Of a DNA stretch of 64,000 nucleotides, positions 41,457 to 48,898 are shown piece after piece. The translations under genes were made by a program, and so were the position numbers. Below the pieces are notes generated by a model, which was not told the origin of the DNA, ran no database searches, and saw only the letters and a program-made list of their open reading frames with translations. Where the stretch lies: contig CAJUIA010000003.1 in assembly GCA_910586485.1 (NCBI GenBank), forward strand, positions 1 to 64,000. The letters are read 5' to 3'. Source of the stretch: an uncultured Acetatifactor sp. (GTDB lineage: Bacteria > Bacillota > Clostridia > Lachnospirales > Lachnospiraceae). The stretch's first letter is position 1. Every line of letters begins with the position of its first letter.

Positions 41457-42062
41457 ATGGCGGCCGTAATTCATAAGATAGGAGAGTTTCTGCTGCTGCT
41501 GGTCAGCACCTCTCTGGTGAGCAATGTTGTCCTCAGTCAGTTTTTGGGGCTGTGTCCCTTTCTGGGAGTTTCAAAGAAGGTAAAGACCGCAGGGGGTATG
41601 GGGGTGGCGGTTATCTTTGTCATTACCCTGGCCAGTGCCGTGGCGGGAGCCATTAATAAATTTGTGCTGATTCGGTTTCATGTGCAGTATCTGGATACCA
41701 TCGTGTTTATTCTGGTTATTGCCGCGCTGGTTCAGTTTGTGGAGATGTTCTTAAAGAAGGCAATGCCTTCTCTCTACGAGGCGCTGGGTGTGTATCTGCC
41801 CCTGATTACTACAAACTGCGCGGTGCTGGGCGTTGCCATCAGCAATGAGCAGGCGGAATATGGGATCGGCATGGGAACGCTGGTAGGCTTTGGCACGGCG
41901 GCGGGATTTACCATTGCCATTGTAATCCTGGCAGGTATCCGCGAAAAGATTGAATATAATGATGTGCCGGAATCCTTTAAGGGAATGCCGATTGTGCTGC
42001 TGACGGCAGGGCTGATGGCAATCGCCTTTATTGGTTTTTCCGGATTGGCCGGAGCGCTGTAG
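41457..42062 (+). CDS. rnfA: Rnf complex subunit RnfA
   Basis: Integral membrane subunit of 201 residues with six helices, homologous to RnfE. Cysteines in the conserved contexts LGLCPFLGVS and TTNCAVLGV probably contribute to the membrane iron-sulfur site shared with RnfE. It starts directly after the rnfE stop with GGAGGGG upstream. A structured 160-base spacer follows before rnfB. Confidence 0.95.
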   Translation: MAAVIHKIGEFLLLLVSTSLVSNVVLSQFLGLCPFLGVSKKVKTAGGMGVAVIFVITLASAVAGAINKFVLIRFHVQYLDTIVFILVIAALVQFVEMFLKKAMPSLYEALGVYLPLITTNCAVLGVAISNEQAEYGIGMGTLVGFGTAAGFTIAIVILAGIREKIEYNDVPESFKGMPIVLLTAGLMAIAFIGFSGLAGAL

Positions 42063-42196
42063 TGTGAAGAGAACTTCTAACTGCCTTCGGCAGTTTTTGC
42101 TCATGCAAAAAGCCTGATTCTCAGGCTTGGGCATTTCGCAAAGAAGTTCTATACTTCACACCGAAGAATGCCTGAAATATGGCATTCTTCATTCGG
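42062..42196 (+). other. structured RNA-like intergenic segment between rnfA and rnfB
   Basis: GTGTGAAG...AGAACTTCT (42062-42078) pairs with 42142-42161 apart from a 3-base bulge. It encloses AACTGCC-TTC-GGCAGTT (42079-42095), a TTTGC/GCAAA stem and AAGCCTGA-TTC-TCAGGCTT (42110-42128). A separate hairpin follows, GAAGAATGCC/GGCATTCTTC (42163-42190). Together they look like a multi-branched RNA plus one hairpin in an operon whose other gene joints overlap. It may set subunit ratio, act as an attenuator or protect mRNA ends. Confidence 0.7.
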
Positions 42197-42225
42197 ATTT
42201 GAGGTTAGAAAGGGGAAGATAACAC

Positions 42226-43023
42226 ATGAGCGGAATTGGAATTGTTACGGCTACGACAGTGGTGGGTGTGGTTGGCATTTTCGTCGGCCTCTTCCTGGGT
42301 GTTGCGGGTATCAAATTTAAGGTAAAGGTTGACGAGAAGGAAGAGGCGGTTCTGGCAGCTCTTCCTGGAAATAACTGCGGCGGCTGCGGATATGCCGGCT
42401 GCTCCGGTCTGGCGGCAGCCATCGCGAAAGGGGAGGCGCCGGTCAATGCCTGTCCCGTGGGCGGAGAGCCGGTAGGAAAAAGGATCGCGGAGATCATGGG
42501 CGTGGAAGCAGAAAGCCAGGCAAGGCAGGTGGCCTTTGTAGCCTGTCAGGGAGACTGCGACAGAGCAAAAAAGGATTACGATTATTATGGCATTGAAGAC
42601 TGCAGGATGATGAGCTTTGTACCCGGAGGCGGTCCCAAATCCTGTAACAGCGGATGCTTAGGCTTTGGTACTTGTGTGAAGGTTTGTCCTTTTGATGCCA
42701 TCCATATAGAAAATGGTGTTGCAGTGGTGGATAAGGAGAAATGTAAGGCCTGCGGCAAGTGTATTGCGGTGTGTCCCAAGAATCTGATTTCCCTGATTCC
42801 CTATGATGCAAAGACAGCAGTGGCATGCAGCTCCAAGGATAAGGGGCCGGTTACCATGAAGGCCTGTGAGGTGGGATGTATCGGCTGCGGTATTTGTGTA
42901 AAAAATTGTCCCAGTCAGGCAGTTACGGTTACGGAGTTTAACGCCACCATTGACCAGGAGAAGTGTACGGGCTGCGGAGTATGCGCGGAAAAGTGTCCCA
43001 AGAAGGCAATCATAAAATTATAA
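42226..43023 (+). CDS. rnfB: Rnf complex subunit RnfB
   Basis: Iron-sulfur entry subunit that takes electrons from ferredoxin. Its 265 residues start with a membrane helix (residues 8-28). A 4Fe-4S motif follows in NNCGGCGYAGCSG with ACP downstream, then several ferredoxin-like clusters: CLGFGTCVKVCP, CKACGKCIAVCP, CIGCGICVKNCP and CTGCGVCAEKCP. It closes the C-D-G-E-A-B operon. GAAAGGGGAAG lies before ATG 42226. Confidence 0.95.
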   Translation: MSGIGIVTATTVVGVVGIFVGLFLGVAGIKFKVKVDEKEEAVLAALPGNNCGGCGYAGCSGLAAAIAKGEAPVNACPVGGEPVGKRIAEIMGVEAESQARQVAFVACQGDCDRAKKDYDYYGIEDCRMMSFVPGGGPKSCNSGCLGFGTCVKVCPFDAIHIENGVAVVDKEKCKACGKCIAVCPKNLISLIPYDAKTAVACSSKDKGPVTMKACEVGCIGCGICVKNCPSQAVTVTEFNATIDQEKCTGCGVCAEKCPKKAIIKL

Positions 43024-43140
43024 GATAAGGAACATTATAAGTAATTATAATAAGAAATATATTAAGAGAAATGTAAGCTTGCAGCACAGGCTGCCTTGCA
43101 GGTTTTAAAAGCAGAAGGAAGGGGGCGGGAGAAACGGATC

Positions 43141-44235
43141 ATGAAGCTGCATGATGATTTTGACGAACATTCCGGTATGACGCCGACGGTGGTGATGACC
43201 ATTGTAGCGGTCACGGTATTTATTGCAATTATTCTGGTGGTGGTTTTGATAGCTAACAGCGGCAGGAAGAGCAGTCATGGGACCGGAAATGCGGCACAAC
43301 AGCCGGAAGGAACATCACCCGTCATCCTGCCAACGGAGCCGGACAGTGCTTCTTCCGGAAGCGGACTGCGCCCGGAGGATCTTGACTTTTGGGATATGTA
43401 TCCTCCGGAGGAAGAAGAAACGCCGGAGCCCCAGGACCCTGCAGAGCAGGAAAAGGCGGAGAATGATCCTGCTGCCGACGGAAAGCATACGCTGGTGGTG
43501 AGTGCGGACGGCAAGGAAGAATGGGTGCTGATCAGTCCCTATCTCCCAAAGCATGAATATGACTTTACCAGGCTGGTCTGTCAGTCCGACCGGATGAAAT
43601 ATTACGAGAACGGGAAACAGGTTTCCTATGTGGGCGTAGATGTGTCAAAGCAGCAGGACTATATTGACTTTGTAAAGGTGAAAAAAGCGGGGATTCATTT
43701 TGTCATGATCCGCGTGGGGGCAAGAGGCTACGGTACGGGGCAGTTGATTGTGGACGAGTACTTTAACGAAAACATCAAGCGGGCTACAGATGCCGGGCTG
43801 GATGTGGGGGTATATTTTTATTCTCAGGCAATCACGGAGGATGAGGCGATAGAAGAGGCGAATCTGGTGCTGGAATGTCTGGGAGAGTATGAGATCACCT
43901 ATCCTGTAGCCTATGATATGGAGCTGGTGCCAAACGATACCTCCAGGATTGACGGTTTAAGCAAGTCGGAGCGCACAAAAATCACCAAGGCCTTTCTGGA
44001 CACTGTCGGAAATGCGGGATATAAAACGATTCTGTATGGAAATAAGGAATGGCTGATCAAAAAGATTGACATGTCCAAGCTGACCGCATATGATGTGTGG
44101 CTTTCCCAGGCGGCGGACATTCCGGATTATCCTTATAAGTTTGCCATGTGGCAGTACAGTACCCAGGGCTCTGTGGACGGCATTGCCGGGCCGGTAAACC
44201 TGAATATCAGCTTTATTGATTATTCGGAGAAATAA
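43141..44235 (+). CDS. membrane-anchored GH25 lysozyme
   Basis: Glycoside hydrolase family 25 muramidase, 364 residues, that cleaves the peptidoglycan glycan chain. One N-terminal transmembrane helix (residues 15-38), a Pro/Glu/Ser-rich linker to about residue 120, then the GH25 barrel. The barrel starts at YVGVDVSKQQ with the first catalytic aspartate and has the DxE pair in VAYDMELVP. WQYSTQGSVDGIAG near the end is also typical. ATG 43141 is used; the in-frame TTG at 43096 adds residues that do not look like a signal. It ends 12 bases before a convergent gene. Confidence 0.9.
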   Translation: MKLHDDFDEHSGMTPTVVMTIVAVTVFIAIILVVVLIANSGRKSSHGTGNAAQQPEGTSPVILPTEPDSASSGSGLRPEDLDFWDMYPPEEEETPEPQDPAEQEKAENDPAADGKHTLVVSADGKEEWVLISPYLPKHEYDFTRLVCQSDRMKYYENGKQVSYVGVDVSKQQDYIDFVKVKKAGIHFVMIRVGARGYGTGQLIVDEYFNENIKRATDAGLDVGVYFYSQAITEDEAIEEANLVLECLGEYEITYPVAYDMELVPNDTSRIDGLSKSERTKITKAFLDTVGNAGYKTILYGNKEWLIKKIDMSKLTAYDVWLSQAADIPDYPYKFAMWQYSTQGSVDGIAGPVNLNISFIDYSEK

Positions 44236-44247
44236 CAGGAAGCGCCC

Positions 44248-45072
44248 TTAAGGACGATAACCGGTTATCTTTGGAGAGACTTCGAGAGCAGAGTAGATTT
44301 CTGCATATCTGCTGGGGGAGAGATCTTCAATATAATTGGGCAGGAATTTTTTGGTTACCCCGTTTTTGTGCAGGATGTCTATGGCTTTATTGTAGGCGAT
44401 GGCTGCGGTGATTTCATCATCATAACGCCCTACGATATAATTTCCACGAATATGAATGCGGACAGCAAACAGAAGCTGTCCGTTTTTGTATTCCGAGGAA
44501 ACGCCATGATATAGATTTAATATTTCCAGATTTTCCCGGCGGAAATCACTGTTGTCGCCATTGATAAAGCGGTAATCCCTGCCTTCTTTGGCATAGGGCT
44601 TAATACCGTATCTGGAAACAATGCTGACCTGAAGACCATAATCGGCTACAAAATAGTGACTGCCCCGCCGCATAATTTTATGGGAGGAATAGTAGAACAG
44701 ATCGTCAGGATCAAATTTTAACACCAGAGAGGGGGAAAGGTAATAATTAAACATCCTTTTGCCCATATAGATGGGATTGGAAAAATACAGGCCGTTATCT
44801 CGAAAATTAGAGAGGCTGACCCACTTTTCAAAAGGAAGCGCGCTTTCCTCCTGATAGGTTTCCGGCTTACAGAGATGAGTCGTCAGGATGCGCCGCCCCT
44901 CCAGATACGCATTGTGTGCATCTAAGGAGGTAGAAAAGCTGCCCAGGCTGATGTGCTTTGTGCGGTATGTGAGAGAGGCACGAAAATAAGGCGTTCCGTC
45001 TTTGCGGAATGCCGGGAAAACGCCCGCCGGGCACGGACATATGGTATTGTCAGGCGTTGAATCTACTGCCAT
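44248..45072 (-). CDS. AP2-like/HNH-derived DNA-binding protein
   Basis: A 274-residue protein with two AP2-like three-strand segments at about residues 18-63 (GVFPAFRKDGTPYFRASL, then HISLGSFSTSLDAHNAY) and 190-240 (LLFAVRIHIRGNYIVGRYDD, then AAIAYNKA). They flank a segment like an HNH homing endonuclease, RFINGDNSDFRRENLEIL (169-186). The two histidines of the usual HHIDGD-type motif are replaced by R-F, so nuclease activity is doubtful. It may be a domesticated homing endonuclease used as a DNA-binding regulator. ATG 45072 has GAGGA upstream. Its promoter must lie in the repeat region next to it. Confidence 0.65.
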   Translation of the reverse strand: MAVDSTPDNTICPCPAGVFPAFRKDGTPYFRASLTYRTKHISLGSFSTSLDAHNAYLEGRRILTTHLCKPETYQEESALPFEKWVSLSNFRDNGLYFSNPIYMGKRMFNYYLSPSLVLKFDPDDLFYYSSHKIMRRGSHYFVADYGLQVSIVSRYGIKPYAKEGRDYRFINGDNSDFRRENLEILNLYHGVSSEYKNGQLLFAVRIHIRGNYIVGRYDDEITAAIAYNKAIDILHKNGVTKKFLPNYIEDLSPSRYAEIYSALEVSPKITGYRP

Positions 45073-45109
45073 ATATTTTCCTCATTGTAGTGGGGGTGAC
45101 GCAGTGGCG

Positions 45110-45297
45110 GCAGTTTAGACACCAACGTAATCGAGTGACAGGTGACAGTTGTTCTCAATGAGGACTGTGCAAGACGTCGGTACTTGGCAAGCGTACTGTG
45201 CTTGCTTACGTACCGCTACGTCGAGCCTCAAGCGCAAGCGGGTCTGAATGAGAATAACTGTCACCGGTTGACGTCAAGTTATTGGTATCTGAACTGC
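45110..45297 (+). repeat. nested palindromic element of about 190 bp, copy 2
   Basis: Outer arms at 45110-45125 and 45282-45297 (GCAGTTTAGACACCAA and a near-perfect complement) enclose a 17-base arm pair at 45141-45157 and 45249-45265 (GGTGACAGTTGTTCTCA, one wobble). The core at 45150-45256 matches copy 1 (29257-29448, opposite strand), with about 5 differences in 107. The arm beyond TTCTCA differs from copy 1 but keeps pairing. The open frames reading through it are artefacts. Confidence 0.85.
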
Positions 45298-45298
45298 G

Positions 45299-45382
45299 CA
45301 CTCGCACTGCGCACGTTCACTACGCATTCGCACTGCGCACTCGCACTGCGCACGTTCACTGCGTACTCGCACTGCGCACTCG
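45299..45382 (+). repeat. 13-bp tandem array, six units and a partial
   Basis: Units of 13 bases based on CACTCGCACTGCG start at 45299, 45312, 45325, 45338, 45351 and 45364, with a truncated seventh. Units 1 and 4 are identical. The array begins two bases after the end of palindromic element copy 2. Confidence 0.85.
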
Positions 45383-45487
45383 GAAAACCTTCGGTTTTCC
45401 TCGTTCACGGGCTTCGCCCTATGGAAAAAGTCAAACATAAATTTTCTTACGTGCAGGCACGACGAAAATTTATGTTTGTCTTTTTCC
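45382..45487. repeat. cluster of perfect and near-perfect palindromes
   Basis: GGAAAACC-TTC-GGTTTTCC at 45382-45400, GGGC-TTC-GCCC at 45409-45419, and a long hairpin with 24-base arms at 45423-45446 and 45464-45487 (one mismatch) whose loop contains CGTGC-AG-GCACG. It follows the 13-bp array directly. The downstream sequence ends in CATTATATCAT, also seen at the end of the 37.4-37.6 kb array. Confidence 0.8.
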
Positions 45488-45561
45488 GCAGTGCTCATTG
45501 CTTTCGTGGACATTATATCATTTAAGTCATATAACAGGCAATACTTTCATATATATTGATA

Positions 45562-45592
45562 TGTCGGACAAAGCAGGGGTCCGATAGTTTTT
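45562..45592 (+). terminator. putative terminator or attenuator before the wall hydrolase gene
   Basis: TCGGAC at 45564-45569 pairs with GTCCGA at 45579-45584, followed by TAG and five T, 25 bases before the next gene. It may shield the gene from read-through or attenuate it. Confidence 0.4.
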
Positions 45593-45617
45593 GTGAAAGG
45601 ACAGGACATGCAGATTT

Positions 45618-46265
45618 ATGTATAAAAAAGCGTTAAGCCTGTTATTGCTTTGTAATTTGATTATATTGATGGGCGGCATCTGTGTATGGGAGATCGAACA
45701 TGCGGGGCCGGAAACCGAATCGGCGCTGATGCTGAAGCTGGAGGATTTGGAGGCGGAAAGCGGAGTACTTCCGGAGCTGTCAGAAGCGAAGAGCAGCGGA
45801 GGGATCGGTATCGCAGATATGACCGCATCGGGACAGCGTGTGGTCAGCTACAGTCTGATGGAGCAGGGAGACTATCGTTTTCTGGAAGAGGAAGAGCTGG
45901 AGGTGCTGCAGCGGATTGTAGAGGCAGAGGCCGGAAACGAGGATGAGGACGGGAAGCTGCTGGTGGCAAATGTGGTATTGAACCGTGTGGACAGCGACAG
46001 TTTTCCGGATACCGTTACGGAAGTAGTCTTTCAGCAGTCAAAGGGAGTTACTCAGTTTTCGCCGGTGGCCAGCGGCAGGATTCACACCGTGAAGGTCAGC
46101 GAAGAGACCATTGCGGCAGTAGAGCGGGCGCTTTCAGGGGAGGACATTTCTCAGGGAGCCTTGTATTTTGCAGCAAGAAAGTATGCCAGCAGCAAAAAGA
46201 TGAGATGGTTTGACGAGAAGCTCACCTTCCTTTTCCGCCATGGCGGGCATGAGTTCTATAAATAG
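45618..46265 (+). CDS. SleB/CwlJ-type cell wall hydrolase
   Basis: A 215-residue exported or membrane-anchored protein with an N-terminal hydrophobic segment (residues 5-24) and a C-terminal Hydrolase_2 (SleB) domain. The conserved block is LQRIVEAEAGNEDEDGKLLV, followed by NVVLNRV, with the catalytic Glu expected in EAEAG. The TQFSPVASGRI and GALYFAARKY segments are also typical. Relatives hydrolyse cortex or vegetative peptidoglycan. The start ATG 45618 has only a weak ribosome binding site. Confidence 0.85.
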   Translation: MYKKALSLLLLCNLIILMGGICVWEIEHAGPETESALMLKLEDLEAESGVLPELSEAKSSGGIGIADMTASGQRVVSYSLMEQGDYRFLEEEELEVLQRIVEAEAGNEDEDGKLLVANVVLNRVDSDSFPDTVTEVVFQQSKGVTQFSPVASGRIHTVKVSEETIAAVERALSGEDISQGALYFAARKYASSKKMRWFDEKLTFLFRHGGHEFYK

Positions 46266-46292
46266 CAGTCGCCGAAACTGTATGAAAAATAC

Positions 46293-46321
46293 TTGCCATG
46301 GGGGGATATTTATGGGATAAT
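46293..46321 (+). promoter_or_regulatory. promoter of the XpaC-TelA pair
   Basis: TTGCCA at 46293-46298, a 17-base spacer and GATAAT at 46316-46321. Confidence 0.6.
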
Positions 46322-46368
46322 GACCTTATTCGGGGCGGGATGCGGCCGAATGGACGAGGGACGAAGCA

Positions 46369-47664
46369 ATGGACAATAACAAGTCATGGAGTAGCATTGG
46401 GAAGGAAATCCGGGATGCTGTTGAGGCTGCTTTGACAACAGGTGACTTTAAGGATCTGGGAGACGTTGTGGTAGATACGGTGACGGATACAGTGAAGGGT
46501 GTGACCTCAAGGGTGGGACAAGCTGTTTCCGGTATTGTGGGAGAAAGCCAGACATTAAAATGGGAAAACGCTGCAAACGAGCGCAAACGGGCGCAGGAAG
46601 AGCAGCAGCAGGCACAGCGGGTCCGGGAGGCTCAGGCAGCCTTGCAGAGGGCTCCTTTTCGGAAGGTCGGACGCATTTCCAGCGTGCTCTATAAGGTGTT
46701 CGGCGGCATTGGAACCGGCATTATGGGAATCCTGTCGGCGGTTTTTTTAGGGCTTGGAATCAGCAATGGAGGCGGCTGGTGGGCTGCCTTTTTCGTATTG
46801 TCTCTGGTACTGCTGGTATTTATAACCATGACCGGCGTGGGGTGCAGGCAAAAAAAGCGTCTGGACCGGGCGCAGAAATATCTGGAGCTGGCGGGAAACA
46901 ATCATTATATCAACCTGAGCGATTTGTCCCTTTATACCAATAAGCCCTTTAAATTTGTCTTAAAGGAGATTCGGAAGATGCTGGAGGCCGGTCATTTTCC
47001 TCAGGGGCATCTGGACAATCAGGAAAGCTGTCTGATGCTGGACGACAAGATTTACAGGGAATATCTGGACCTGGAAAAGCAGCGGAAGCTGCAGGAGCGA
47101 GAGCAGAAGGCGCAGGAACTGCGAGGTGAGTTAAATACCAGAAAAACAGGGAACGCCGCTGCGGAAGCAAAGGCGGCTTCGGGGACGGAAAGCGTCGATG
47201 CGGAGCTGGATGCCATAATCGCGGAGGGGCAGGAATGTATCCGAAAGCTGCGTGACATGAATGACAATATCCCCGGAGAAGAGATTTCCGCTAAACTGTT
47301 TCGGCTGGAAAATCTGCTGAAGGAAATTTTTGAAGGCTTAAAGGAGCATCGGGAACAGCGGCATCAGATGAAAAAGTTTATGAATTATTATCTCCCCACC
47401 ACCTTAAAGCTGGTGGAGGCATATGAAGAATTTGATGAGATGGAAGCTCAAAGTCAGGAGATTATCGAGGCAAAACTGGAAATCGAAAAAACGCTGGATA
47501 CCATTAACTGTGCTTTTGAAGAGCTGCTGGCCAGAATGTACAGGGATACGGCCTTTGATGTGACCACGGATGCGCAGGTGCTGACAACCATGCTTGTAAA
47601 GGAAGGCCTGGCAGGCCAGGGCGCTTTTGCAAAGAAAAAGGAGCCGGAAAAGATTCCCAGATAA
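46369..47664 (+). CDS. XpaC-like (5-bromo-4-chloroindolyl phosphate hydrolysis family) membrane protein
   Basis: A 431-residue protein whose N-terminal amphipathic region leads to two close transmembrane helices (residues 112-150: IGTGIMGILSAVFLGLGI, then AAFFVLSLVLLVFITM). A long cytoplasmic coiled-coil-rich part follows. The C-terminal half (FMNYYLPTTLKLVEAYEEFD) matches the XpaC family. Biochemical function is unclear; the pairing with TelA is common in Firmicutes and linked to envelope stress or toxic anion tolerance. It starts a two-gene unit with its own promoter. Confidence 0.8.
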   Translation: MDNNKSWSSIGKEIRDAVEAALTTGDFKDLGDVVVDTVTDTVKGVTSRVGQAVSGIVGESQTLKWENAANERKRAQEEQQQAQRVREAQAALQRAPFRKVGRISSVLYKVFGGIGTGIMGILSAVFLGLGISNGGGWWAAFFVLSLVLLVFITMTGVGCRQKKRLDRAQKYLELAGNNHYINLSDLSLYTNKPFKFVLKEIRKMLEAGHFPQGHLDNQESCLMLDDKIYREYLDLEKQRKLQEREQKAQELRGELNTRKTGNAAAEAKAASGTESVDAELDAIIAEGQECIRKLRDMNDNIPGEEISAKLFRLENLLKEIFEGLKEHREQRHQMKKFMNYYLPTTLKLVEAYEEFDEMEAQSQEIIEAKLEIEKTLDTINCAFEELLARMYRDTAFDVTTDAQVLTTMLVKEGLAGQGAFAKKKEPEKIPR

Positions 47665-47703
47665 CAGGAGAGAAATTTTACTTAAACATAGGAGGATACA
47701 TAA

Positions 47704-48870
47704 ATGAACGATCTTGATGAAATGCTGAAGGAGGCGCCTACGCTTACCTTTGAGCCGGTAGTGGATACAAAGCCGCAGACACCGGCGGAAACGTCGGAGA
47801 GCAGGGCGCTTAACGCTGCGGATTCCGGGGAAGACATGACTGTGCGCCTTACACCGGAGGAACAAAAAATGGTGGATGATTTTGCGGCGCAGATTGATAT
47901 TACCAATACCCAGCAGGTACTTCAGTACGGCGCGGGATGTCAGAAAAAGATTGCAGACTTTTCCGAGACGGCGCTGGGGAACGTCCGTACCAAGGATATG
48001 GGTGAGGTTGGAGAAATGCTTACGCGGGTAGTTTCGGAGCTGAGGTCCATTGAAGATGAGGACGAAAATAAGGGTTTCTTCGGAATGTTTAAAAAGAAGG
48101 CCAATCAGCTGGCGGACATGAAGGCGAAGTACGATAAGGCAGAGGTAAACGTAAATAAAATCAGCAGCGCTCTGGAAACCCATCAGGTTACGCTGTTGAA
48201 GGACGTGGCCATGCTGGATAAAATGTATGAGCTGAATCTGAATTATTTTAAGGAATTATCCATGTATATTTTGGCCGGCAAGAAGAAGCTGAAGGAGGCA
48301 CAGGAGGTGCAGCTGCCGGCGCTGGTGGCTAAGGCGGAGCAGAGCAGCCTGCCGGAGGACACCCAGGCGGCCAGGGACTATGCGGAAATGTGCAACCGCT
48401 TTGAAAAGAAGATACATGATCTGGAGCTGACCAGAACCGTATCCCTGCAGATGGCGCCTCAGATCCGGCTGATCCAGAATAACGATACGGTGATGAGCGA
48501 CAAGATCCAGTCCACACTGGTGAACACGATACCCCTTTGGAAAAGCCAGATGGTGATTGCCATCGGTCTGGATCATTCTACGGATGCGGCCAGAGCCCAG
48601 CGGGAGGTCAGTGATATGACCAATGAGCTTTTGAAAAAGAATGCCGAGAATTTGAAGGTAGCCACCCTGGAGACCGCAAGAGAGAGCGAACGAGGTATTG
48701 TGGATATTGAGACATTAAAGACCACCAATCAGACTCTGATCAGCACCCTGGATGAAGTGCTGAAGATTCAGCAGGAGGGCAGGGAAAAGAGAAGAAGCGC
48801 GGAGGTGGAGCTGCAAAAGCTGGAAAGCGATATGCGGAACAAGCTGCTGGAGCTGAGTACCTCGCGCTGA
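47704..48870 (+). CDS. TelA-family toxic anion resistance protein
   Basis: A soluble, helical 388-residue protein of the TelA/KlaA family. Marks include the GMFKKKANQLADMKAKYDKA block, then VNKISSALETHQVTLLKDV and the C-terminal IPLWKSQMVIAIGLDHSTDAARAQREVSDMTN block. Members were named for tellurite resistance, but chromosomal ones seem to work in envelope homeostasis. It starts 39 bases after the XpaC-like gene with AGGAGG-type sequence upstream. Confidence 0.88.
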   Translation: MNDLDEMLKEAPTLTFEPVVDTKPQTPAETSESRALNAADSGEDMTVRLTPEEQKMVDDFAAQIDITNTQQVLQYGAGCQKKIADFSETALGNVRTKDMGEVGEMLTRVVSELRSIEDEDENKGFFGMFKKKANQLADMKAKYDKAEVNVNKISSALETHQVTLLKDVAMLDKMYELNLNYFKELSMYILAGKKKLKEAQEVQLPALVAKAEQSSLPEDTQAARDYAEMCNRFEKKIHDLELTRTVSLQMAPQIRLIQNNDTVMSDKIQSTLVNTIPLWKSQMVIAIGLDHSTDAARAQREVSDMTNELLKKNAENLKVATLETARESERGIVDIETLKTTNQTLISTLDEVLKIQQEGREKRRSAEVELQKLESDMRNKLLELSTSR

Positions 48871-48898
48871 CAAAAAGGTTTAAGGAGAGAAAGAAAAG

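Noticed and set aside
43046..43051. TATAAT before the GH25 gene
   Set aside because: No acceptable -35 box at 16 to 18 bases; the region is simply A/T-rich.
44256..44269. 14-bp perfect palindrome GATAACC-GGTTATC between convergent genes
   Set aside because: No loop and no T run, so it cannot be a normal terminator; too short to claim as an operator without other copies.
45299..45382. CRISPR-like repeats
   Set aside because: The 13-base units are directly adjacent with no spacers.
45142..45525. 127-residue open frame on the plus strand
   Set aside because: It runs through the palindromic element, the 13-bp array and the palindromes. Its repeated peptide words only mirror the DNA repeats, and it has no ribosome binding site.
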